This document shows positions 17,662-25,225 of a stretch of DNA of 64,000 nt, piece by piece. Numbering within the stretch: the stretch's first letter is position 1; each line of letters begins with the position of its first letter. The DNA comes from Gemmiger sp. An87. GTDB taxonomy: Bacteria; Bacillota; Clostridia; Oscillospirales; Ruminococcaceae. The translations under genes were made by a program, and so were the position numbers. The DNA is taken from positions 62,001 through 126,000 of the forward strand of contig NZ_NFHD01000005.1 of assembly GCF_002159185.1 (NCBI RefSeq), in the 5' to 3' direction. Under the pieces are notes generated by a model. It worked only from the letters and a program-made list of their open reading frames with translations. It was not told the DNA's origin and did no database searches.

Positions 17662-18525
17662 ATGAAAACAAAGAACAAGTTTCGCATGGCGGCCCTGTGT
17701 ATGGGCCTGGTATTGGCACTGACGGGCTGCGGGTCCGCCGCTTCGGATTCCGCTTCCGCGTCTGCCGTATCTGCTGCGGATTCCACCGCCGCGTCCGCGG
17801 CCTCCTCACAGGCGGCGTCTTCGCAAGCGGCATCCGAAACGGCGCAGGAACTGACCGGTCAGACCCTGATGATTTACTGCGGTGCTGGAATGCAGGAGCC
17901 CTTTGAGGAGATTGCCGCAGCGTTCTCGGAAGCGACCGGCTGCGAGATGAATGTGACCTATGCCAACGCGGCGCAGATTCAGACCCAGATCACCCAGTCC
18001 CAGGAGGGGGCGTTCTTTATCGCCGGTTCGGCCGATGAGGTAAAGCCGGTGGAGGAATATGTGGTTTCCAGCACCGATCTGGTCAAGCACATCCCGGTGC
18101 TGGCAGTGGCAGAGGGCAATCCCAAGGGCATTACAGGCATCGCAGACCTGGCCCGGGAGGATGTGACCACCGTAACCGGTGATGCAGAGGCCACGCCCAT
18201 CGGTAAGATTGCGCAAAAGGCTTTCCAGGATTTCGGCGTAACCGATCAGGTCACTCTGGCGGCTACCACCACCACCGCGCCTCAGCTGGCCACCGTGATC
18301 GCGCTGGGCGAGGCGGATGCGGCCATCATCTGGAAGGAAAATTGCAACACCGAAGGAGTAGAGGTCTGCCAGACCACGGATCTGGACGCTTATGTGAAAA
18401 CCGTCCCGGCGGCCCGGCTGAGCTTTGCGGCCGATGACCCGGCGGCAGATGCCTTTGCGGAATATCTGGCAGGGCAGGAGGCGGCCGGTATCTGGGCGGA
18501 ATACGGCTACGAGCAGGTGCAATGA
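17662..18525 (+). CDS. modA: Molybdate ABC transporter substrate-binding lipoprotein ModA
   Basis: Captures molybdate (possibly tungstate) outside the membrane. The 287-residue protein has a lipoprotein signal with lipobox LTGC, giving lipidated C23. A low-complexity Ala/Ser linker follows up to about residue 65. The ModA domain starts at LMIYCGAGMQEPFEEIAAAF, with conserved NAAQIQTQI and IALGEADAAIIW blocks. I chose the ATG at 17662; a TTG and a GTG in the two preceding frame positions are less likely, and the ribosome binding site is weak for all. It is first gene of modABC and overlaps modB by four bases. Confidence 0.9.
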   Translation: MKTKNKFRMAALCMGLVLALTGCGSAASDSASASAVSAADSTAASAASSQAASSQAASETAQELTGQTLMIYCGAGMQEPFEEIAAAFSEATGCEMNVTYANAAQIQTQITQSQEGAFFIAGSADEVKPVEEYVVSSTDLVKHIPVLAVAEGNPKGITGIADLAREDVTTVTGDAEATPIGKIAQKAFQDFGVTDQVTLAATTTTAPQLATVIALGEADAAIIWKENCNTEGVEVCQTTDLDAYVKTVPAARLSFAADDPAADAFAEYLAGQEAAGIWAEYGYEQVQ

Positions 18526-19322
18526 ACAGCGGACGCAGCGCGTTCCGGGTATTGTGCGGCTTGGCTGCTCTGGCGGCGCTGGCGCTGATCGGCAGCAACG
18601 TGGCAGTGATTCTGCTGCGTGGAGCCAAAAGCCTTCCGGAGGCACTGACACAGCCGGAGACCCTGTTTGCACTGGGGACCAGTTTGAAGACCGCCAGCAT
18701 CTCCACCGTGCTCTGCTTTGTGCTGGCGGTGCCCACTGCTTATCTGCTTACCCGCACGGAATTTCCCGGCCGGGCAGCGGTGGAGATGCTGCTGGAGCTC
18801 ACCATGTCGCTGCCCTACATCGTGCTGGGCGTGAGCTTGCTGATCTTGTTCTCCTCCCCGGCGGGCAAAGCGCTGAAGGCTGCCGGCCTGCCGGTGGTGT
18901 TCAGTCAGAACGGCATCGTGTTAGCCCAGCTCACGGTGAATCTGCCCTTCGCCGTTCAGTTGGCCTCCACGGCCTTTCGCCGGGCGGACCGGAAGCTGGA
19001 ATATGTGGCGGGGCTGCTGGGGGCAGGTGAGGCGCGGCGCTTTTTTACCATTCTGCTTCCCCTGTGCCGTCACAGTCTGGCCGGGGCGCTGGTGCTGGTC
19101 TGGTCCCGGGCGCTGGGGGAGTTCGGCGCGACCCTGATGCTGGTGGGCGTGACCCGGATGAAGACAGAGACGCTGCCCGCAAACATCTATCTGAATGTGA
19201 GTGCCAACGATCTGGATGGTGCGCTGGCCAGCGCGTTCCTGCTGCTGGTCATCTCGGCGGCGTCGCTGGCGGTGGCCTCCCGGTTTACCCGTGTGGATAA
19301 AAGGTGGGGGCGTTATGTGTGA
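18522..19322 (+). CDS. modB: Molybdate ABC transporter permease ModB
   Basis: A 266-residue inner-membrane permease with about six transmembrane segments. It has the binding-protein-dependent transport motif GAGEARRFFTILLPLCRHSLAGALVLVWSRALGEFG (the EAA loop), which docks to ModC. The start overlaps the modA stop as ATGA and the end overlaps the modC start, so the three genes are translationally coupled. Confidence 0.92.
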   Translation: MNSGRSAFRVLCGLAALAALALIGSNVAVILLRGAKSLPEALTQPETLFALGTSLKTASISTVLCFVLAVPTAYLLTRTEFPGRAAVEMLLELTMSLPYIVLGVSLLILFSSPAGKALKAAGLPVVFSQNGIVLAQLTVNLPFAVQLASTAFRRADRKLEYVAGLLGAGEARRFFTILLPLCRHSLAGALVLVWSRALGEFGATLMLVGVTRMKTETLPANIYLNVSANDLDGALASAFLLLVISAASLAVASRFTRVDKRWGRYV

Positions 19323-20076
19323 ACCGGTATTGCAGCTGAACGATGTGACCCTGCGGAGGGGAAGTTTCTCACTGGAGGGAGTAAACCTGGCACTGGCCGA
19401 AGGTGAGATTCTGGCTTTGCTGGGGCGTACCGGTGCGGGCAAGACCCTGCTGCTGGAAACCGCCGCGGGCTTCTGCCCTCCCTCCGGCGGGCAGGTGCTG
19501 CTCCAGGGGCGGGAGGTGCGTTCCATCCCGCTGCACCGGCGGAATATTGGCTACCTGTATCAGGAATACAGCCTGTTTCCCCATCTGACCGCAGCACAGA
19601 ACATTGGCTATGGGCTGCGGATGCGGCGCATGCGCCGGGAGGAGATACGCTGCCAGGTAGAGCAGCTGGCCGGGCGATTCGGTCTGGAACGGGTGCTGAA
19701 TCAGTACCCGGGCACCCTGAGCGGTGGTGAGCAGCAGCGGGTGGCACTGGCCCGTGCTCTGGCGCTGCGGCCCGCGCTTTTGCTGCTGGATGAGCCCTTT
19801 GCCGCCCTGGACTCGGTGACCAAGCAGCAGTTGTATGGGCTGCTGCGCCAGGTGCGGAAGGAATTTGGCTGTGCGGTGTTGTTTGTGACCCACGATTTTG
19901 CCGAGGCACAAGGCCTTGCCGATCGGGTGGGTGTGCTTGCAGGAGGCGAGCTGTGCGGCATTGTACCCGCCAAAGAACTATACAGCGCGGCCTGGCCTGC
20001 CCCGGCCCGGGAATTTTTGGGACTTGTGGAACAACAGGAAGGAGAGACGGCATATGACGCAAACCGAGTTATATGA
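19315..20076 (+). CDS. modC: Molybdate ABC transporter ATPase ModC
   Basis: Energises molybdate uptake. This 253-residue ATPase has Walker A GRTGAGKT near residue 35, the Q-loop YLYQEYSLFPHLT, signature LSGGEQQRVALARAL near 130, Walker B LLLLDEPFAALD and the switch histidine in VTHDFAEA. It ends soon after the ATPase core, so the C-terminal MOP domain of many ModC proteins is absent. The ATG at 19315 overlaps the modB stop and follows GGTGGGGG. Its last 23 bases overlap the DUF364 gene. Confidence 0.92.
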   Translation: MCEPVLQLNDVTLRRGSFSLEGVNLALAEGEILALLGRTGAGKTLLLETAAGFCPPSGGQVLLQGREVRSIPLHRRNIGYLYQEYSLFPHLTAAQNIGYGLRMRRMRREEIRCQVEQLAGRFGLERVLNQYPGTLSGGEQQRVALARALALRPALLLLDEPFAALDSVTKQQLYGLLRQVRKEFGCAVLFVTHDFAEAQGLADRVGVLAGGELCGIVPAKELYSAAWPAPAREFLGLVEQQEGETAYDANRVI

Positions 20077-20806
20077 ACGGCTGAAAAAGGAATTTGCCCG
20101 CATTGTGAACGAAAATGGGCTGGCAGAGGAGCCGGTGGAGGTGAGCTGCCGTGCCCTGACCCCGGAGGAGGCCATCGGCCAGACCCGACGCACGGATTTC
20201 CCCATTCTGGAGGGCAAGGACGTGATGATCCAGGCGGAATACCGGGGCGGCAAGGGGCAGGCCTTTACCGATGCGCCCGCCGCCTTTTCCGGCACGCTGG
20301 CCCAGGTGCTGGACCTGGACATCCTGCACGACGCCCACGCCCGGGGCCAGTTCATCGCCTGTATGAACGCGGTGATGGCGCATCTGGGGCGCTGCGTGGG
20401 AACGGTGCACTGCCGCACCCAGGGACCGGAGCAGTGCGCAGCAGATATGCATGCCTGGCTGGACCGGGAATACCCGGATGCCCGGCGGGTGGGGCTGGTG
20501 GGCTATCAGCCCGCCCTGCTGGAGATGCTGGCAGGCAGCGGCCGCCAGGTACGGGTGTTGGACCTGAACCCGGAAAATGTGGGTGCCACCCGCTTCGGCA
20601 CGCTGGTGGAGGACGGCTCCCGGGAAAAGGAAGACCTGGTGCAGTGGGCGGATCTGATCCTGTGCACTGGCAGCACGCTGTGTAACGGTACTATTGTGGA
20701 CTACATGGAGCTGCCGGTACCGGTGGTGTTCTTCGGCATTACGCTGGCGGGCAGCGCGGAGCTTCTGGGCCTGCGCCGGGTTTGTTTTGCGGACCGGTAC
20801 GAATAA
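20054..20806 (+). CDS. DUF364 / DUF4213 domain protein
   Basis: A 250-residue protein with an N-terminal DUF4213-like region and a C-terminal Rossmann-like DUF364 domain. Visible blocks are RVGLVGYQPALLEML near residue 148, VLDLNPENVG, and DLILCTGSTLCNGTIVDYM near 200. The domain is described as a putative heavy-metal chelation domain and often lies near molybdate or metal transport genes. Here it overlaps modC by 23 bases and is almost certainly in the mod operon, so a role in handling imported molybdenum is plausible. Enzymatic activity is unknown. The start follows AAGGAGAG. Confidence 0.85.
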   Translation: MTQTELYERLKKEFARIVNENGLAEEPVEVSCRALTPEEAIGQTRRTDFPILEGKDVMIQAEYRGGKGQAFTDAPAAFSGTLAQVLDLDILHDAHARGQFIACMNAVMAHLGRCVGTVHCRTQGPEQCAADMHAWLDREYPDARRVGLVGYQPALLEMLAGSGRQVRVLDLNPENVGATRFGTLVEDGSREKEDLVQWADLILCTGSTLCNGTIVDYMELPVPVVFFGITLAGSAELLGLRRVCFADRYE

Positions 20807-20817
20807 AGAGACAAACG

Positions 20818-20878
20818 GCGGCACGCTGGTTTTGTGAAGCTTTTGAAGCTTTCAGCAAGACCGGCGTGCCGCTTTTTT
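20818..20878 (+). terminator. Terminator of the mod operon
   Basis: GCGGCACGCTGGT pairs almost perfectly with ACCGGCGTGCCGC. The enclosed bases include a small GAAGCTT-based hairpin, and six T follow. Confidence 0.8.
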
Positions 20879-20970
20879 ACGAAAATTACCGCCCGGCACA
20901 TTGCAGCAAAAACAGCATACCGCCCGTGGTAGCATGGTGTCACCAACAAGCAGAAAAAGGGAGTGAGACC

Positions 20971-21093
20971 ATGGGAACGATTTTGTTGTTGCTGCTGCTG
21001 GGAGCGATGCTGGGCAGCGCGCTGGTATGCTATGCGGGGGTCTGTGTGTCCAGCCGGGAGGAGCGCCGGGAGGAGCGGCAGCGAAGACGGTGA
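20971..21093 (+). CDS. Predicted 40-residue single-pass membrane peptide
   Basis: The reading frame starts at an ATG eight bases after AAAGGGAG. It encodes a hydrophobic N-terminal helix (MGTILLLLLLGAMLGSALVC) followed by a strongly basic and acidic tail (SSREERREERQRRR). This layout suits a small membrane protein with a cytoplasmic charged tail. It lies alone between the mod terminator and the GTPase-NYN gene. I do not recognise it; the good ribosome binding site and amphipathic layout support it being real, but its length leaves doubt. Confidence 0.55.
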   Translation: MGTILLLLLLGAMLGSALVCYAGVCVSSREERREERQRRR

Positions 21094-21137
21094 CCGGGCA
21101 AAGAGGGAAAAAGCGGCTCGGAATTTTGCAGATTCTG

Positions 21138-21146
21138 TGATACAAT
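21138..21146 (+). promoter_or_regulatory. Extended -10 promoter for the GTPase-NYN gene
   Basis: TGATACAAT is an extended -10 element 32 bases before the start codon; no good -35 is visible at the usual distance. Confidence 0.5.
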
Positions 21147-21178
21147 AAAAGGCAGTATGATCACAGGAGATAAACGCG

Positions 21179-23761
21179 ATGAAACGAATTTGTGCTGGTC
21201 TGCTTGCCCACGTGGACGCAGGCAAGACCACTCTGTCCGAGGCGCTGCTGTATCGGGGCGGCTGCCTGAAAAAGCTGGGCCGGGTGGACCATAAGGATGC
21301 CTTTCTGGATACCAACGCCATGGAGCGGGAGCGGGGCATCACCATCTTTTCCAAGCAGGCGGTGCTCAGCCTGCCCGACGCCCAAATCACCTTGCTGGAC
21401 ACCCCCGGCCATGTGGACTTTTCCGGCGAGATGGAGCGCACCCTCTCGGTGCTGGACTATGCGGTGCTGGTGGTGAGCGGTACCGACGGTGTACAGAGCC
21501 ACACCGAGACCGTATGGAAGCTGCTGCGCCGCTATGGGGTGCCGGTGTTTGTGTTTGTGAACAAGATGGACCTGGCCGGAGCGGATCGGCAGGAGGTGCT
21601 GGAGCAGCTGGCCCACTTGGAGGAGGGCTTTGTGCCCTTTGACGGCTCCCTGGACCCGGATGCCTTTGCGGAAGCACTGGCCATGCAGAGCGAGGAGGCC
21701 ATGGACGCCTATCTGGAAAACGGCCAGGTGCCTGCCGATCTGATCACCGCCATGATTGCCCGGCGGCAGGTGTTTCCCTGTCTGTTCGGATCGGCGCTGA
21801 AGCTTCAAGGGGTGGATGAGCTGCTGGAAGCATTGCAGGCTTATACCCGCCAGCCCAAGGCGGCCGAGGAGTTCGCTGCCCGGGTGTTCAAGATCTCCCG
21901 GGATGAGCAGGGCAACCGGCTCACCTGGCTCAAGGTCACCGGCGGAAGCCTGCGGGTGAAGGCGCTGCTCACCGGTGAGGACCAGGATGGCCAGTCCTGG
22001 CAGGAAAAAGCGGACCAACTGCGCGTATATTCCGGTGCAAAATTCCAGATGGTAGAACAGGCCCCGGCGGGAACCGTGTGCGCGGTCACCGGTCTGACCC
22101 GCACCTGGGCGGGCCAGGGCCTGGGCGAAGAGACCATGGGCCGGGCCCCGGTGCTGCAGCCGGTGCAGAGCTGCCGCCTGCTGCTGCCCGAGGGCTGCGA
22201 TGCCCACGCGGTGCTCCCCAAGCTGACCCAGCTGCAGGAGGAGGACCCCCAGCTGCGCATCGTGTGGAACGAGCGGTTGGCCGAGATTCATCTGCAGATG
22301 ATGGGGGAGGTGCAGCTGGATGTACTCAAGCGGCTGATCTGGGAACGGTTCGGCCTAGCTGTGGGCTTTGGTCCCGGCAGTATTGTGTATAAGGAGACCA
22401 TCGCGGGCCCGGTGGAGGGTGTGGGCCATTTTGAACCCCTGCGCCATTATGCCGAGGTGCATCTGCTGCTGGAGCCGCTGCCTCGGGGCGCGGGTCTGCA
22501 ATTTGATACGATTTGCAGCGAGGACGTGCTGGACCGGAACTGGCAGCGGCTGATCCTCACCCACCTGGAGGAGAAGGAGCATCTGGGGGTGCTCACCGGA
22601 AGCCCCATCACCGATATGAAGATCACCCTCACCGCGGGCAGGGCGCATTTGAAGCACACCGAGGGCGGCGATTTCCGCCAGGCCACCTACCGGGCGGTAC
22701 GCCAGGGTCTGATGCAGGCGGACAGCATCCTGCTGGAGCCCTGGTATGAGTTCCGGCTGGAGGTGCCCGCCGAGCAGGTGGGCCGGGCCATGGCGGATGT
22801 GCAGCGGATGGGGGGCAGCTTTGATCCGCCCGAGCTGCTGGGGGAAACCTCGGTGCTCACCGGCAGCGTACCGGTGGCTGAGATGCGGGGCTATGCCATG
22901 GAGTTGGCCGGGTATACCCGGGGCAAGGGGCGGCTGGCCTGTACGCTGGCGGGCTACCGGCCCTGCCACGACGCCCCCGCCGTGATCGAGGCAATGGGTT
23001 ACGATCCCGAGCGGGATACCGAAAATCCGCCGGATTCGGTGTTCTGCGCCCACGGCGCGGGTTATACCGTGAAGTGGGATGAGGTGCCCGCCCACGCCCA
23101 TGTGGAAAGCGGCGTGCGCCTGAACGAGCCGGAACCGGAGGAGCAGCCCGCACCCCGGCAGACCAGACGGCAGAGCGCGCCTGTTTCCTCGCTGGAGGAG
23201 GACAAGCAGCTTGCAGCCATCTTCGAGCGCACCTACGGCTCTTCCAAGGGACGGGAGCTGTTCCGTCCCGCGCCGGTGAAGCAGGCGGAGTATCATTTTG
23301 AACCCAGCGGGCCGGAGTATCTGCTGGTGGACGGCTATAACCTGATCTTTGCCTGGGAGGAGCTGAAAAAGCTGGCGGCGGATAATCTGGCGGGCGCCCG
23401 TCAGGCGTTGGCGGACCTGCTGTGCAATTACCGGGGCTTCCATGATTGCCAGGTGATTCTGGTGTTCGACGCCTATAAGGTGCCCCATGGCACAGGCGAG
23501 GTGAGCCGGTATCATAATATCCACATCGTCTACACCAAGGAAGCAGAAACTGCCGATATGTACATCGAGAAAACCACCTATCAGCTGGCGAAAAAACGGC
23601 GGGTGCGGGTGGTTACATCGGACGGTGCGGAACAGCTGATCATTCTGGGGCATGGTGCGCTGCGCATTTCCGCCCGTTCCTTCCGGGAAGAGGTGGAGCG
23701 CACCAACGGTGAGATCCGGCGTATTCTGGAGGAAAACCGCCTGAAAAACGCCCGGCGGTAA
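21179..23761 (+). CDS. EF-G/TetM-like translational GTPase fused to a YacP/Rae1-type NYN nuclease
   Basis: An 860-residue fusion. Residues 1 to about 650 are an EF-G-like GTPase closest in layout to ribosomal protection proteins (TetM, TetO). It shows G1 AHVDAGKTT (10-18), the switch region MERERGIT, G3 DTPGHVD, G4 NKMD, and later domain III-V blocks such as GEVQLDVLKR. A Glu/Pro/Arg-rich linker follows. Residues 713-860 form a NYN domain of the YacP/Rae1 kind (LLVDGYNLIFAWEEL, VFDAYKV, KEAETADMYIE, TSDGAEQ, GALRISARSF) with its conserved acidic residues. Rae1 cleaves mRNA in the ribosomal A site, where EF-G-like proteins bind, so ribosome-targeted mRNA cleavage is an attractive inference. 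No sign of a frameshift. Confidence 0.9.
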   Translation: MKRICAGLLAHVDAGKTTLSEALLYRGGCLKKLGRVDHKDAFLDTNAMERERGITIFSKQAVLSLPDAQITLLDTPGHVDFSGEMERTLSVLDYAVLVVSGTDGVQSHTETVWKLLRRYGVPVFVFVNKMDLAGADRQEVLEQLAHLEEGFVPFDGSLDPDAFAEALAMQSEEAMDAYLENGQVPADLITAMIARRQVFPCLFGSALKLQGVDELLEALQAYTRQPKAAEEFAARVFKISRDEQGNRLTWLKVTGGSLRVKALLTGEDQDGQSWQEKADQLRVYSGAKFQMVEQAPAGTVCAVTGLTRTWAGQGLGEETMGRAPVLQPVQSCRLLLPEGCDAHAVLPKLTQLQEEDPQLRIVWNERLAEIHLQMMGEVQLDVLKRLIWERFGLAVGFGPGSIVYKETIAGPVEGVGHFEPLRHYAEVHLLLEPLPRGAGLQFDTICSEDVLDRNWQRLILTHLEEKEHLGVLTGSPITDMKITLTAGRAHLKHTEGGDFRQATYRAVRQGLMQADSILLEPWYEFRLEVPAEQVGRAMADVQRMGGSFDPPELLGETSVLTGSVPVAEMRGYAMELAGYTRGKGRLACTLAGYRPCHDAPAVIEAMGYDPERDTENPPDSVFCAHGAGYTVKWDEVPAHAHVESGVRLNEPEPEEQPAPRQTRRQSAPVSSLEEDKQLAAIFERTYGSSKGRELFRPAPVKQAEYHFEPSGPEYLLVDGYNLIFAWEELKKLAADNLAGARQALADLLCNYRGFHDCQVILVFDAYKVPHGTGEVSRYHNIHIVYTKEAETADMYIEKTTYQLAKKRRVRVVTSDGAEQLIILGHGALRISARSFREEVERTNGEIRRILEENRLKNARR

Positions 23762-23805
23762 AGGGCTGCAAGAAAAGAGAAAAGGGCAGGGAGAGGAAAC
23801 GAAAA

Positions 23806-23844
23806 CGGCGTCCCGGTTTTGCAAAAGCGCAAAGCCGGGACGCC
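23806..23844 (+). terminator. Long hairpin after the GTPase-NYN gene
   Basis: GGCGTCCCGG and CCGGGACGCC enclose a further TTTGC/GCAAA-like stem. No T run follows; it may terminate weakly or protect the transcript end. Confidence 0.45.
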
Positions 23845-23866
23845 GCTGCATACCGCGAAAAAAGGC

Positions 23867-23895
23867 TTGCTTTTTTGGCGGTGCTATAGTATAAT
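23867..23895 (+). promoter_or_regulatory. Promoter for tRNA-Leu
   Basis: TTGCTT (23867-23872), a 17-base spacer and perfect TATAAT (23890-23895) lie 18 bases before the tRNA 5' end. Confidence 0.8.
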
Positions 23896-23913
23896 AAACC
23901 CTGTTACAAATAA

Positions 23914-23999
23914 GCCGGTGTGTCGGAATGGCAGACGATGCGGACTCAAAATCCGTTGGTGGCAACACCGTGTGGGTTCAAGTCCCACCACCGGCACCA
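23914..23999 (+). tRNA. tRNA-Leu (anticodon CAA)
   Basis: Acceptor GCCGGTG pairs with CACCGGC. The anticodon loop CTCAAAA gives CAA, reading UUG. A long class II variable arm (GGTG-GCAA-CACC) and the T arm GTGGG-TTCAAGT-CCCAC are complete. Discriminator A and CCA are encoded, with CCA at 23997-23999. Confidence 0.95.
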
Positions 24000-24003
24000 T
24001 GTT

Positions 24004-24041
24004 AAAAGCTACATTTTGAGAAATCAAAGTGTAGCTTTTTC
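24004..24041 (+). terminator. Terminator after tRNA-Leu
   Basis: AAAAGCTACA pairs with TGTAGCTTTT, with an inner TTTGA/TCAAA pairing, and ends in five T. Confidence 0.75.
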
Positions 24042-24058
24042 TTATGTTTTCATATAGT

Positions 24059-24100
24059 AAAAATTCCTCCATGCTATACTTTTGGCATGGAGGAATTTTT
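24059..24100 (+). promoter_or_regulatory. Inverted repeat covering the recombinase ribosome binding site
   Basis: A perfect 15-bp inverted repeat (24059-24073 with 24086-24100, core ATTCCTCCATG / CATGGAGGAAT) places the GGAGG of the recombinase inside the stem, ending directly at the ATG. It could hide the site in read-through RNA from the tRNA gene, or act as a terminator because it ends in five T. Confidence 0.6.
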
Positions 24101-25066
24101 ATGATGCCGGAAATGAGTACTTTTTCTCATAAGAAAGAAAAATTGCGGGTTGCAGCTTACTGTCGAGTCAGCACGAAGCATACAGAACAGCTGGAAAGTC
24201 TTGAAATTCAGAAATCTTACTTTGAAACCGTTATTCGGGAGAATCCAAACTGGAGCTTGGTGAAAATCTATTCTGATGTTGGTTCTGCTTTGAGAACGAA
24301 AAACAGGCCGGGTTATCGGCAGATGATCCTGGACGGTAAAAAAGGCTTGTTTGACTTGGTTTCAGTGAAATCATTAAGCCGGTTTGGACGTAATACGGTC
24401 GAAACCTTGGCACAGATAAGGGAGTGGAAGCAAATGAATATTGGGGTGTATGCCGAAATGGAAAGTATTGATACCAGAAAGGTGAACGACAGTGCGCTCA
24501 GCATTTTTCTGGCTATGGCTCAGGAAGAAAGCTGCAGCAAAAGTGAGAATATCAAATTTGGGATTCGAGCACGGATGCGCAGTGGGAAGGCGATTCTCAA
24601 CCACACTCAGTTTCTTGGCTATACAAAGGGCTCAGATGGGGTGTTAGTTGTTGTTCCTGAAGAGGCGGAGATCGTGCGGAAAATTTTTGACTTATATTTG
24701 CAGGGGTATGGTGTGCGAAAAATCAAAAGGCATCTGGAGAAACATGGAATAAAGACAGCAACAGGGAAAGATATTTGGAGCACATCAACCATCGACCGTA
24801 TGCTGAGCAATGAAAAGTACATTGGTAATGCGCTGATGCAGAAAATCTATACGCCTGATTTTTTAACGGGTAAGCAGGAAAAGAACGATGGGACTTTCAG
24901 TATGTTTTTCGTGGAGAATGCGCATGAAGCAATTGTTGATAAAGAAATATTCGAAAAGGTTCAAGAGAGGAAAAAAGCGCATTCAAAAAAACTTGAAATT
25001 TTTGTCTTGAGGCGTATGGTTAGATGGAGACTAGAAAAGATTGTTTTTACTCTAGTGCGAGTATGA
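24101..25066 (+). pseudogene. Serine recombinase, C-terminally truncated
   Basis: Site-specific DNA recombinase of the large serine class. From the ATG at 24101 it has 321 residues. The resolvase domain has the catalytic serine S24 in AYCRVST and the SLSRFGRN helix region; the recombinase domain follows (GYTKGSDGVLVVVPEEAEIVRKIFDLYLQGYGVRKI, then WSTSTIDRMLSNEKYIGNALMQK). The usual zinc-ribbon and coiled-coil region is missing: after KKLEIF the last 20 residues are atypical, and the frame stops inside a block homologous to the CRISPR leader of array 2. Family members are usually above 500 residues. It is more AT-rich than its neighbours. Probably a mobile-element remnant next to a tRNA gene and no longer active. 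Confidence 0.8.
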
Positions 25067-25225
25067 AAAGAACATCAAAACCCAGGAGTCTTCGCACCAA
25101 AGAAGTGCCTTTTGAAATGTATAAAACGTTGAAAGGACTTTGACAAATCTCTAAAAATCGCGTATGGTAATGGTAGTATAGCAAGTTTGACTACAAAAAG
25201 AACCGATTTTTTGTAGCATTTTGCT
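25055..25225 (+). promoter_or_regulatory. Leader of CRISPR array 1
   Basis: AT-rich leader with a strong promoter: TTGACA (25140-25145), 17-base spacer, TATGGT (25163-25168). The start site would lie about 50 bases before the first repeat. CTTCGCACCAAAGA at 25090-25103, the preceding GTGCGA and the final TTTTGCT are shared with the leader of array 2, at similar distances from the first repeat. Confidence 0.7.

Noticed and set aside
21179-23761. Calling the GTPase fusion a tetracycline resistance determinant
   Set aside because: It is EF-G/TetM-like, but longer than TetM and fused to a nuclease; no linked mobile or resistance context. Resistance cannot be inferred.
24044-24100. Earlier start for the serine recombinase at 24044
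   Set aside because: The added residues lie inside the inverted repeat and have no ribosome binding site; GGAGG fits the ATG at 24101.
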